Assembly (NCBI GenBank): GCA_017965765.1
Contig: JAGCPJ010000012.1
Location: forward strand, 1-50,826
DNA: 50,826 nt
Direction of reading: 5' to 3'
Source: Bacteroidales bacterium
Lineage (GTDB): Bacteria; Bacteroidota; Bacteroidia; Bacteroidales; F082
The notes under the pieces were generated by a model. That model did not search any database and had not been told where the DNA came from. It was given only the letters and a program-made list of their open reading frames with translations. Shown here in pieces: positions 39,623 through 47,521 of this stretch (its first letter is position 1; each line of letters starts with the position of its first letter). The position numbers were made by a program, and so were the translations under genes.

Positions 39623-42600
39623 TTATTCGACAACGACTTTTTGGACATTCACCTGGGTGCCAGTGGTAAGACGCAGGAAGTAGATGCCCTTAGGCATTTC
39701 GCTGACGTTGATCGACTGGGTGCCTTGGGCGGTGCCGCTGGCCATCTCCTGACCCATGCCGTTGTAGAGCACATAGCTGCACTCGGAGTTGCAGACGATG
39801 AACAACGTGTTGTTGACGGGGTTAGGATAGACGCTGACCCTGTCGTTGATTTCGTTGACATCGAGGATGTCTTCCTCAGTGGTGACGCATTCAGGAACGG
39901 CGATGCCGTTGTTGTAGTTAGCGATGACGCAGTAGGTATAGACTGTCTCGTCGGTGAGTTCAACCACGTAGGTGTTTTCGGTGGTCTCGCCAAGCTCGAC
40001 ACCGTTGCGGGTGATGGTGTAGGAAGTGGCGCCTTCGGGAGCTGTCCAAGTCAAGGTGAGGTTGAGGCCTTCCACAGCATAGGCAAGCTCAGTGATGGGA
40101 TCGAAGGTCATCGGGGTGCCGCTACCACAGCTGCAGTCGAATTCATAGCTCCAGCTGGCAGAGAGGTTGTTGGCTTCGCAGATGACATCGCCATCTTCGT
40201 AGCGCACCGAGAAGGAGCACTCACTGGTCCAGCTGCCGCTGATCCAACCCAGGGTCACGTGGACACCATTGCCGATCTCCAAGGTATAGTTGGCGGAGTT
40301 GCCTTCACCGATGGTGAGTTGTTCAGTAGGAGTTCCGTCGCTGAAGCTGACCGTCAGGACGTTTCCGTTCCATCCGTCACCGTAGGAGTCCACGAGGTTG
40401 AACACCACGTTGCAGCTGTTCTTTATGGTCTCTTCCACTTCGCCGCCAAGGAGGCCGTCAGAAGCATAATTCAAGATGAGGTTGATGACCTCTGTCTCAG
40501 GGCAGGTGGGGTCGATGTTGATTTGGAAGGTGACGCGGGCGTTGCCAGTCGGGTCGATGTTGCCAATGAAGATGCTGTCGTTTTCAATGGTGGCCATCTC
40601 GCTGGTGGTGCTCAATCTGGCGTAAGCATTGGTGGCCATGTAGTGTCCGGTGTTTTCAATGGTGAAGGTGACACCCACAGACTCGCCAGGGACGAAGCTG
40701 CCAGCCCAAGCCATGTTCTGGTATTCGAGGATGGCTTCGCAAGCGGTGACGTTCACGCGGCCTTCCCAGCTGTCGGTGCCGTTGGTGACCAAAGTGTTGA
40801 TGGTGAACTTGGTGCCGTCGGCGATGCCTTCGGCAATCTTGAAGGTGAAGCCTTCCACGTTGACGGTGGCTTCAGGATCGAGGCCGGTGAAGGTGCCGGT
40901 GCCGTTGAGGATGGTGAGGTTCTCATCATCGCAGCTCAGGGTGACTTGTGATTCACCGCTGACAGCGCTGGTACCGACATTCTTGAAGGTGATGGCCAGT
41001 TCGGTTTCGTCGCCGACATGAGGTGTGCCAGTAGTGGCGTAGGTGTCAACGGAAACGTAGGCGCCTTCAAGAGCTGCGGCGGGAATGGTAGCGATATACG
41101 GGATCTTGTCGAGGCCAGTCACGCAGATGGTGACATCGCCAGCGCTCAACACAGGTTCAACTTCCAGGTTGATGACGCCAGACTCATCGACGAGGCCAGT
41201 GCCGTGAAGCACACCGTCCTTGCTGACAGCCACGTAAGAACCGGGTTCAGCGGTCACTTCGTAGGTGCTCATGCCAATGGGGAAGATGGCCATGTGGCTG
41301 ACAGTGTTCTCAGTGGGTTGGACACGGTAGGGCAGCACGGAGCCGTCACCCAACACGTGGTAGGATTCCCAGTAGTATCTGTCGGAGACAGAGCCTTGGT
41401 AACCACCGGCGTGGGCGTAGCACACAGCGATGTTGCCAATGAAAGGCATGGCGGAAACGGTGTTGAACACATCGTTGTCCCAAACGGCGTCGTAGATACC
41501 ATAGGCGGTCTGTTCGTAAGTAGGCATCTGGCCGAAGACGTTGGTGGCACCAACGGTGAAGTAGTAGTCTTCATACCAGTAGGTGCTGGGGCAGGAACCG
41601 ATGTAGGCGTAGGCGGCAGCGCTGTTGGCACGAATCATGGCTTCACCAAAAGAGGTGCTGGAGATACCCCAGTCGGCAGCTTGGCAGCAGTTACCCATGG
41701 CGAGGAAAGGCTTGCCAACGTTGGTGAGGCCGTTCACGTTGCTGACCGTGAAGCTCGGATCGGACCAACTGGTGTTGGAACCGTGGGCGGTGTAGTTCAC
41801 AAAGCCGACACCGGTGTTCATGCTGGCGTAGCAGTTGGTGTAAGGCTGGCCAAGCCAGTAGTTGATCTCGTTGAAGCCGTGTTCGGTGTTGTAGTAGTAG
41901 TTCAAGGCATACTGGATGGAAGGAGCACCGTCGTAAGCGGTCCAATAGCTGTCCCAACCGGCAATCAGCAACACGTTGCTCAGATAGCTCGGATCAGGAA
42001 GGTCCTGATATCTTTCATAGAGCAAGGTCTTGTCAAGGATAGTCTGCATCTGCTGCACGTTCTCAGCAGTGAAACGGCTGTGGTACATGTCCGGGAACAG
42101 GTCGTTGTCAATGCTCATGTACTGAAGGTCGCTGACGCAGTGGCTTTCGGTGCCCGTGTAGCTGGCGGCCACTTCGTTCTTGTCACCAGCGATGATGACG
42201 AAGGTCGGAGCGTCAGAAGCATATTTCTGCTGGATGAACTGGCGGATGGCTGAGGCGGTGGTACCGATTTCATCGGTGTAGTTCACGTCCATGTAGAAGC
42301 CTTTCAAGGTCTTCCAGCTGATCCACTCCTGCAGGCAGTCTTCAAACATACGGTTGGCGATGACCAAGATCTTGACAGGGACCTGATAGAGGTCAGGGTG
42401 CTGGTCATAGACGTCGTCGCGCCAGTTGAACATGGTGCGGTAAACCGTATAGAAATAGGGGCTGAAAGTGCGGAGGAACTCGCCTTCGGCAGCGGATTTG
42501 TCATAGTCATTGTAGCTGACTTCAACCTGAATGTCGTTGTAAACCTCGATGGTGTTGTCAACGGGGTTGTAGTTGACGGGGTTGATGGTCAGAGAACCGA

Positions 42601-43120
42601 CCTGGATGCCACGCATGTTGCCCAGGGTCTCGAAATAGGTCAAAGGACGCTGGCTGAGGCTCTTCTGAGCGTAGGCGTTTTCGCTGTAAACGAACTTGAC
42701 ATCCTCAGGCTTCATGTCTTTTCTGACAGAAGGCTGCTGGGGCATGACCGTATGGATATTGTAATCGTTCAAGCTGTACTGCGTAGTGGTATAGCTGAGG
42801 ACTTTAACGCTGACGTTGCTGGCTCCGAAAGGAACAGCGATCAATTGGTGGACAGCGGGGAGTGAAGGTTCTCCCACATTGCCTGCGGGGTAGGTGCCGT
42901 CCATCCTGAGGTTGGAAAACACACCATTTTCAGTAGAGACCTCGTTGGCCTCGATAGCATTGAATGAGAAAGTGGCACGGAAACCGTCATCGGTGATGTT
43001 CGTGCACTCTTGCAGTGATTTGGCAGCATTCAAGTTGATACGGCCCTGTGCCATGGCTTGGGTGCTGAGCAACATTCCCATCAGGAGGAATGCTGAGAAA
43101 AGTAAACTGATTCTTTTCAT
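39623..43120 (-). CDS. Gingipain-like C25 cysteine protease with T9SS sorting domain (copy B)
   Basis: A paralogue of copy A with 1,165 residues. The signal peptide is 1-25 (ending STQAMAQ). A propeptide-like region (~30-235) is followed by the C25 domain (~245-600), with His446 (FVNYTAHGSNTSW) and Cys478 in LAMGNCCQAADW, where a second cysteine directly follows. Ig and CARDB-like domains, a LVDSYGDGWNGNVLTVSF module, a fibronectin-III-like domain and the sorting domain (VSVYPNPVNNTLFI, MPKGIYFLRLTTG, KVVVE) follow in the same order as in copy A. It is first in the pair; a -7 box reads at 43203-43196. The catalytic domains have diverged far more than the C-termini. Confidence 0.92.
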   Translation of the reverse strand: MKRISLLFSAFLLMGMLLSTQAMAQGRINLNAAKSLQECTNITDDGFRATFSFNAIEANEVSTENGVFSNLRMDGTYPAGNVGEPSLPAVHQLIAVPFGASNVSVKVLSYTTTQYSLNDYNIHTVMPQQPSVRKDMKPEDVKFVYSENAYAQKSLSQRPLTYFETLGNMRGIQVGSLTINPVNYNPVDNTIEVYNDIQVEVSYNDYDKSAAEGEFLRTFSPYFYTVYRTMFNWRDDVYDQHPDLYQVPVKILVIANRMFEDCLQEWISWKTLKGFYMDVNYTDEIGTTASAIRQFIQQKYASDAPTFVIIAGDKNEVAASYTGTESHCVSDLQYMSIDNDLFPDMYHSRFTAENVQQMQTILDKTLLYERYQDLPDPSYLSNVLLIAGWDSYWTAYDGAPSIQYALNYYYNTEHGFNEINYWLGQPYTNCYASMNTGVGFVNYTAHGSNTSWSDPSFTVSNVNGLTNVGKPFLAMGNCCQAADWGISSTSFGEAMIRANSAAAYAYIGSCPSTYWYEDYYFTVGATNVFGQMPTYEQTAYGIYDAVWDNDVFNTVSAMPFIGNIAVCYAHAGGYQGSVSDRYYWESYHVLGDGSVLPYRVQPTENTVSHMAIFPIGMSTYEVTAEPGSYVAVSKDGVLHGTGLVDESGVINLEVEPVLSAGDVTICVTGLDKIPYIATIPAAALEGAYVSVDTYATTGTPHVGDETELAITFKNVGTSAVSGESQVTLSCDDENLTILNGTGTFTGLDPEATVNVEGFTFKIAEGIADGTKFTINTLVTNGTDSWEGRVNVTACEAILEYQNMAWAGSFVPGESVGVTFTIENTGHYMATNAYARLSTTSEMATIENDSIFIGNIDPTGNARVTFQINIDPTCPETEVINLILNYASDGLLGGEVEETIKNSCNVVFNLVDSYGDGWNGNVLTVSFSDGTPTEQLTIGEGNSANYTLEIGNGVHVTLGWISGSWTSECSFSVRYEDGDVICEANNLSASWSYEFDCSCGSGTPMTFDPITELAYAVEGLNLTLTWTAPEGATSYTITRNGVELGETTENTYVVELTDETVYTYCVIANYNNGIAVPECVTTEEDILDVNEINDRVSVYPNPVNNTLFIVCNSECSYVLYNGMGQEMASGTAQGTQSINVSEMPKGIYFLRLTTGTQVNVQKVVVE

Positions 43121-43195
43121 TTGTTGTAGATTGTTAATGAATAAATATATTTAATTATCTTTGTTTTTGAATACACTTTCGATTTAACAAGGCGA

Positions 43196-43203
43196 CAAAA
43201 ATA
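43196..43203 (-). promoter_or_regulatory. Possible -7 box of protease copy B
   Basis: TATTTTTG on the minus strand at 43203-43196, about 75 bases before the ATG. There is no clear -33 element; the bases upstream form the hairpin at 43211-43227. Confidence 0.35.
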
Positions 43204-43210
43204 ACAAAAT

Positions 43211-43234
43211 CTCCCGAAAAACGGGAGTTTTTTT
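43211..43234 (+). terminator. Hairpin with T tract in the gap between protease B and the S41 protease gene
   Basis: CTCCCG (43211-43216), loop AAAAA, CGGGAG (43222-43227), seven T (43228-43234) on the plus strand. No plus-strand gene is known to end here. On the minus strand it lies about 40 bases after the S41 gene stop and is followed only by ATTTTG, so its main U tract faces the 'wrong' way. Confidence 0.6.
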
Positions 43235-43273
43235 GTGATTTTTATATTAATTAATTTTAAAAATACAAGGAAT

Positions 43274-44905
43274 TCACCGGAGCAATCTTCGGTATTCCTT
43301 GTCGTTACTGAGTACTTGGAGGGCTTTAGCGATGACAGGGTCTTCTCGCAAAGTCACCTCGTAGTATTGTTGCATCTCCCAAACGTTTCTGGCGATCAGT
43401 GCCTTGACTTGCAACTTGATGTAATTTTCGGAATGTTGGAATTCCTCGTCGTTCCATTGTATCTTTTCCTTGGATGCAGCTTGCTTCAATTCCTCAATCA
43501 TCGCTGGACTTACCTCAAATCGGTCAAGGTACTGGTGGTAGTCGGGGTAGTCGTTTTTCAACTGGTCGCGATGGAGCATGGCGTAGTCAACGGTGTATTT
43601 GTTGAACACGCCTTTTCTGACCAAGTCGGTGTAAAGCTTGCTGTTGAAGCTGGTATCAGCAGGGATGAAGAGGTCGGGCATGATGCCTCCGCCGCCATAG
43701 ACGGTGCGACCGTTGTCCGTCTTATATTTCAGTGAGTCAGGGAAATGGATGCTGTCGGCATGGAAATACTCGCCGTTTTTCAGTCGCTTGTTCATGTCCT
43801 TGTAATATTCCTCGACGCCTTCTTCGTAGGGTCGCTGGATGCAGCGTCCGGTAGGGGTGTGGTATCGCGCCGTGGTCAGTCGGATCACGGCACCGTCAGG
43901 GAGGTTGAAGGGACGTTGTACCAGCCCCTTGCCAAAGGAACGGCGGCCGATGATCACCCCGCGGTCGTGGTCTTGCACGGCTCCGGAGAGGATTTCGCTG
44001 GCCGAGGCGGAACCTTCGTCGATGAGGACGACGAGCTTGCCCTCGGTGTAAGCACCAGCATCGGAACTCTTCCATTCCTGGCGGTTGGAATGAAGACCCT
44101 CCGTATAGACGATGAGTTGGTCTTTCTTCAAAAACTGGTCAACCATGTCGATGGCCGTGTTCAGATAGCCCCCCGAATTGCTCCTAAGGTCGAGGATCAG
44201 CGACTTCATCCCTTGGCTGCGCAGCTTTTCCAAGGCACTCTGGAATTCCTTGGAGGACTCTTGGGCAAAACGGTCCAGTTTGATGTATCCCACGCGGTTT
44301 TCCATCATGAAAGCAGCGTTGATGCTGTTCAACGGAATCTTGTCGCGGACAATCTCGAAGTCCATCAGCTCCTTGCTCTTGCCGCGCTTCACGCTGACCG
44401 TAACCTTGGAACCTTTCTTCCCCCTGAGGTGTTTCTGCACATATTCGTTGTCAATCTTCTTACCGAAGGCGTCTTGACCGTCGATCTTGATGAACTGGTC
44501 GCCTGCCATGATGCCCACACGCTCCGACGGACCGCCCGGTGTGGGGCCGATGACCGTGATGGTGTCGCGGATCAACTGGAAAGTCACGCCAATGCCCTCA
44601 AAGCTGCCGACAAGCGGCTCGTTGGCTTTCTCCACGTCTTTCTTTGAGAGGTAGGCGGAGTGCGGATCCAGCTCTTTCAACGCCGCAATGATGGCATCTT
44701 CCACCACCTTCTCGGTGTTGACCGTATCCACATAGAAATTGTCAATCAAATACAGCGTGGTGGCAAATTTTTGTGCCCCCATTTGTCCATTGCTCTGACT
44801 ATTGTTTTGTGCATTTATATTGATTGTCACAAAACAAAAATATAAAAAACCAAATAATATTAATAATTTACCTTTTCTCATATTCTTACTAATAATTCTC
44901 TTCAC
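43274..44905 (-). CDS. S41 family C-terminal processing protease
   Basis: A periplasmic serine protease of the CtpA/Prc type, 543 residues. A signal sequence lies at ~10-33 (KLLILFGFLYFCFVTININA); starting at Met9 (44881) would give a more standard signal peptide. A PDZ domain spans ~95-180 (VGSFEGIGVTF, GPSERVGIMAGDQFIKIDGQ). The catalytic dyad is Ser301 (EGSASASEIL) and Lys326 (RRSFGKGLVQ). The C-terminal ~120 residues are helical. It lies 39 bases downstream of the Sua5-type gene on the same strand, the gap being filled by an ATTCCGC array. The substrates are unknown. Confidence 0.93.
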   Translation of the reverse strand: MKRIISKNMRKGKLLILFGFLYFCFVTININAQNNSQSNGQMGAQKFATTLYLIDNFYVDTVNTEKVVEDAIIAALKELDPHSAYLSKKDVEKANEPLVGSFEGIGVTFQLIRDTITVIGPTPGGPSERVGIMAGDQFIKIDGQDAFGKKIDNEYVQKHLRGKKGSKVTVSVKRGKSKELMDFEIVRDKIPLNSINAAFMMENRVGYIKLDRFAQESSKEFQSALEKLRSQGMKSLILDLRSNSGGYLNTAIDMVDQFLKKDQLIVYTEGLHSNRQEWKSSDAGAYTEGKLVVLIDEGSASASEILSGAVQDHDRGVIIGRRSFGKGLVQRPFNLPDGAVIRLTTARYHTPTGRCIQRPYEEGVEEYYKDMNKRLKNGEYFHADSIHFPDSLKYKTDNGRTVYGGGGIMPDLFIPADTSFNSKLYTDLVRKGVFNKYTVDYAMLHRDQLKNDYPDYHQYLDRFEVSPAMIEELKQAASKEKIQWNDEEFQHSENYIKLQVKALIARNVWEMQQYYEVTLREDPVIAKALQVLSNDKEYRRLLR

Positions 44906-44908
44906 ACT

Positions 44909-44956
44909 TAATTCCGCATTCCTAATTCCGCATTCCCCTCACTCCTAACTCCTCAC
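44909..44956. repeat. AATTCCGCATTCC / CTCCTAACT word array
   Basis: AATTCCGCATTCCTAATTCC, then GCATTCC, then CTCACTCCTAACTCCTCACT fills the gap between the Sua5-type gene and the S41 gene and runs into the Sua5 3' end. The first words match those at 10826-10857 and 11608-11632. Confidence 0.65.
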
Positions 44957-45517
44957 TATCTCAAACGTGTTATCCTCATTGAGCTTGATAATGGTCGAAC
45001 TTTTGGGCTTGGCCAAGACGTCGTGATACAATTGCACCGTATAGTCCACGCCTTGCTTAATCTCGGAGGAGATGTCGTTGTAAGTCAAGGGTGACGGCTG
45101 CGTGGAGAGATTGGCCGAGGTGGAGGTGATAGGTTTCCCAAGCCTACGGATCACTTCCTTGCAGAAGTCGTGGTTGACTACCCGGATGCAGATGCTCTTG
45201 TCAGCGGAGACATTCCTTGCGAGGTTCTTGCCCTCGGCATAAATGATGCTCAGTGGATTCTTGGCGGCTTTGATCAAGTCGTAGGCAATGGCTGGTACGT
45301 TGACCACGTAGTCGGCCAGCCGGTCCGCGGTGTCCACCAGGATGATGAGACTTTTGCTGGCAGGTCTTCTCTTGACAACAAAGACCTTGTCGCAGGCTTT
45401 GCTGTTGGTGGCATCGCACCCCACACCCCAGATGGTGTCGGTGGGGTATAATATGGTCTTCCCTGCCTTTAGGAAAGACACGGTGCGTTCAACTTCTTCT
45501 TCAAACGTGATGGTCAT
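44945..45517 (-). CDS. L-threonylcarbamoyladenylate synthase (Sua5/YrdC family)
   Basis: The enzyme makes threonylcarbamoyl-AMP, the precursor of the t6A base in tRNAs reading ANN codons. The 190-residue length is that of the short YrdC/TsaC-type protein without the Sua5 C-terminal domain. Motifs are GKTILYPTDTIWGVGCDA at the N-terminus, KRRPASKSLIILV (the KxR and SKxxxL substrate-binding residues) and GKPITSTSANLST. The last ~40 residues are a short extension. It lies upstream of the S41 protease gene and is divergent from the glycosyltransferase gene. A -7 box reads at 45554-45547. Confidence 0.93.
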   Translation of the reverse strand: MTITFEEEVERTVSFLKAGKTILYPTDTIWGVGCDATNSKACDKVFVVKRRPASKSLIILVDTADRLADYVVNVPAIAYDLIKAAKNPLSIIYAEGKNLARNVSADKSICIRVVNHDFCKEVIRRLGKPITSTSANLSTQPSPLTYNDISSEIKQGVDYTVQLYHDVLAKPKSSTIIKLNEDNTFEIVRS

Positions 45518-45546
45518 GGCCGAGCGGTGTTTGGGTTTGTTGAAGC

Positions 45547-45554
45547 AAAATTAC
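45547..45554 (-). promoter_or_regulatory. -7 box of the Sua5-type gene
   Basis: TAATTTTG on the minus strand at 45554-45547, 29 bases before the ATG. No TTG at the expected distance; it lies back-to-back with the promoter of the glycosyltransferase gene. Confidence 0.45.
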
Positions 45555-45564
45555 ACATTTCCTT

Positions 45565-45597
45565 TTGTTGTTGTACCCGAAAAAGGATTATATTTGC
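45565..45597 (+). promoter_or_regulatory. Promoter of the glycosyltransferase operon
   Basis: TTTG (45565-45568), 21 bases, TATATTTG (45590-45597). The ATG at 45618 is 20 bases downstream. This position excludes the much earlier in-frame ATG at 45330. Confidence 0.75.
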
Positions 45598-45617
45598 ATT
45601 TTATTAATAGGAATATC

Positions 45618-46406
45618 ATGGGCAAGATCACTGGATTGGTCATCACGCTGAATGAAGAGAAGCAAATCTGCGAATGTATTGCTTCGCTTCAACAGATTTG
45701 TGATGAGGTGGTGGTAGTGGACTCTTGCAGCCAAGACCGCACGGTGGAGTTGGCTGCCGCGATGGGTGCCAAGACCCTGGTACAGCCTTATCTTGGCGAC
45801 GGCCCTCAGAAAAACGTGGGCATCGCTTTGGCCTCCAACACCTGGGTCTTCAGCCTTGACGCCGACGAGAGGGTCACGCCTGAACTGGCTGCCGCCATCA
45901 ACGAGCTCGACCTGGAAAACACCCCCTTTGAGGCTTATGCCGTCCGTCGCCGCAATTTTATCGGCAGCCGGTGGATCCGTTGCTGCCATTGGTATCCCAA
46001 TTACTTGATCCGGCTGTACCGTACTGACAGGACACGCTATACCAACTCCAAGCAACATGCCTCGGTGCCATCGTCCAATAGCTGTCGGCTCAAGGCGGAT
46101 ATCCTTCATCATGCTTACCGAAACATCGGGGAGATGTTTACCAAACAGGCGAAATCCTTCAGCTCCCGTAGTGCCAAGATCATCTATCAGAGCGGTAGGC
46201 GAGTGAATGCCTTCTCACCTTTCTTCCATGCTTTTGCCGCCTTCTTCCAGAATTACTTTCTCAGAGGGGGCATCCTGGGAGGAATCGACGGCCTTTCCAT
46301 CTCCTTCGCCATGTCCATGAACGCCTATCTGAAATATGCTCGGGTGCTTGAATACAAACGCGATCCCCAAGTGCTGGAAAACGAAAACTTCGATGAGGTA
46401 TGGTGA
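45618..46406 (+). CDS. Family 2 glycosyltransferase (WaaE/KdtX-like)
   Basis: The start at 45618 (MGKITGLVITLNEEKQ) gives 262 residues. The GT-A motifs are clear: LVITLNEEKQICECIASL, VVVDSCSQDRTVELAAAMGA and the DXD-type FSLDADERVTPEL. The latter half (RNFIGSRWIRCCHWYPNYLI, RLYRTDRTRYTN, HHAYRNIGEMFTKQ) matches the WaaE/KdtX subgroup that adds a sugar to the lipopolysaccharide core. The acceptor is therefore probably lipid A-core, on the cytoplasmic face. Its stop overlaps the start of the next glycosyltransferase by seven bases (ATGGTGA). Confidence 0.9.
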   Translation: MGKITGLVITLNEEKQICECIASLQQICDEVVVVDSCSQDRTVELAAAMGAKTLVQPYLGDGPQKNVGIALASNTWVFSLDADERVTPELAAAINELDLENTPFEAYAVRRRNFIGSRWIRCCHWYPNYLIRLYRTDRTRYTNSKQHASVPSSNSCRLKADILHHAYRNIGEMFTKQAKSFSSRSAKIIYQSGRRVNAFSPFFHAFAAFFQNYFLRGGILGGIDGLSISFAMSMNAYLKYARVLEYKRDPQVLENENFDEVW

Positions 46407-47521
46407 TCGGCTTTGACGCGAAAAGGGCTTTTTGCAATGCTACGGGTTTGGGAAACTACAGCCGCATGATCATCGGTGGTCTGGCTGAACTGCATCCCGA
46501 GTTGAAACTCTGCCTTTACACCCCTTATCATAAAGACAGCTTCCGGTCTCAATTCAGCGACTGTCCTCAAGTCAGTGTGGTTGAACCTGGAATTCACCTC
46601 GGCAGCAATGCCTTATGGCGTTCATACGGTGTCTCTCGGACCATCCGCCGCGACGGTCTCGACCTGTTTCACGGCTTGAGTCACGAGTTGCCTCACGGTC
46701 TTCCCGCTGGATTACCCGCCGTGGTCACCATGCACGACCTCGCCGTGTGGCGCTACCCGCAGCATTTCCCTGCAGTGGATCGGGCAATATACAAAAACAA
46801 ACAACGCTATGCCTGTACTCGGGCGGACCATATCATCGCCGTCAGCGGTCAGACCCAACGGGATCTCATCGACATGCTGGGAGTGCCTAAAGAAAAGATC
46901 AGCGTAGTGCATCAATCGTGCCACCCCCAATTTACGGCTCCCGTCGAAGAGGTGACACGCCAATGGGTGCGCTCGAAATATGGATTGCCTGGGCGTTTCG
47001 TCCTTTGCGTTGGCACGGTCGAGGAACGCAAGAACCAACGCACCGTGGTCAAGGCCTTCAAGGCGTTGGACGAGGATCTTCATCTGGTGATCGTAGGGAA
47101 GCAACAACGCTATGCCCGGACGGTGGAGGAAGAGATTGCACGGCAAGGTCTTTCCTCGAGGGTCAAGATGCTGGAAGGCGTGGCCTTTGCCGACTTGCCA
47201 GCCCTCTATGCCGAGGCGGTATGCAGTGTGTATCTATCGCTCTTCGAGGGCTTTGGCATTCCCGTCTTGGAGTCGATGTGTTGCGGTACCCCAGTGGTGT
47301 GTTCCAACGTCTCCTCGCTTCCCGAAGTGGGAGGGGAGGCCGCCTTGCTGGTGGATCCCAGGGATGCTGACGGTCTCGCCGAAGCGATTCGTCAGCTGGC
47401 TTCCGATGCCGCCTTTCGTCAGCAGAAAAGCGTCATGTCGCTCAACCAAGCTGCCTCGTTCTCCAAAGAGAAAGTGATCGGCGACCTTATGCATGTTTAT
47501 TCACAATTGATTAAGCCATGA
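46400..47521 (+). CDS. Family 4 glycosyltransferase
   Basis: The 373-residue GT-B enzyme has the N-terminal Rossmann start VIGFDAKRAFCNATGLGNYS, as in mannosyltransferases of cell-surface polysaccharides. The donor-binding C-terminal domain shows CVGTVEERKNQRTVVKAF, LFEGFGIPVLESMCCGTPVV and SSLPEVGGEAALLVDP. The Glu-x7-Glu motif is present (EGFGIPVLE). Sugar donor and acceptor are unknown. The gene overlaps both neighbours by a few bases, suggesting a tightly coupled unit with the GT2 enzyme, probably for lipopolysaccharide or capsule. The operon partner downstream is a VWA-like membrane protein. Confidence 0.9.
   Translation: MVIGFDAKRAFCNATGLGNYSRMIIGGLAELHPELKLCLYTPYHKDSFRSQFSDCPQVSVVEPGIHLGSNALWRSYGVSRTIRRDGLDLFHGLSHELPHGLPAGLPAVVTMHDLAVWRYPQHFPAVDRAIYKNKQRYACTRADHIIAVSGQTQRDLIDMLGVPKEKISVVHQSCHPQFTAPVEEVTRQWVRSKYGLPGRFVLCVGTVEERKNQRTVVKAFKALDEDLHLVIVGKQQRYARTVEEEIARQGLSSRVKMLEGVAFADLPALYAEAVCSVYLSLFEGFGIPVLESMCCGTPVVCSNVSSLPEVGGEAALLVDPRDADGLAEAIRQLASDAAFRQQKSVMSLNQAASFSKEKVIGDLMHVYSQLIKP

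Noticed and set aside
45330-45617. N-terminal extension of 96 codons for the GT2 enzyme
   Set aside because: It runs antisense through the Sua5-type gene and across the promoter. Homology starts at MGKITGLVITLNEE.
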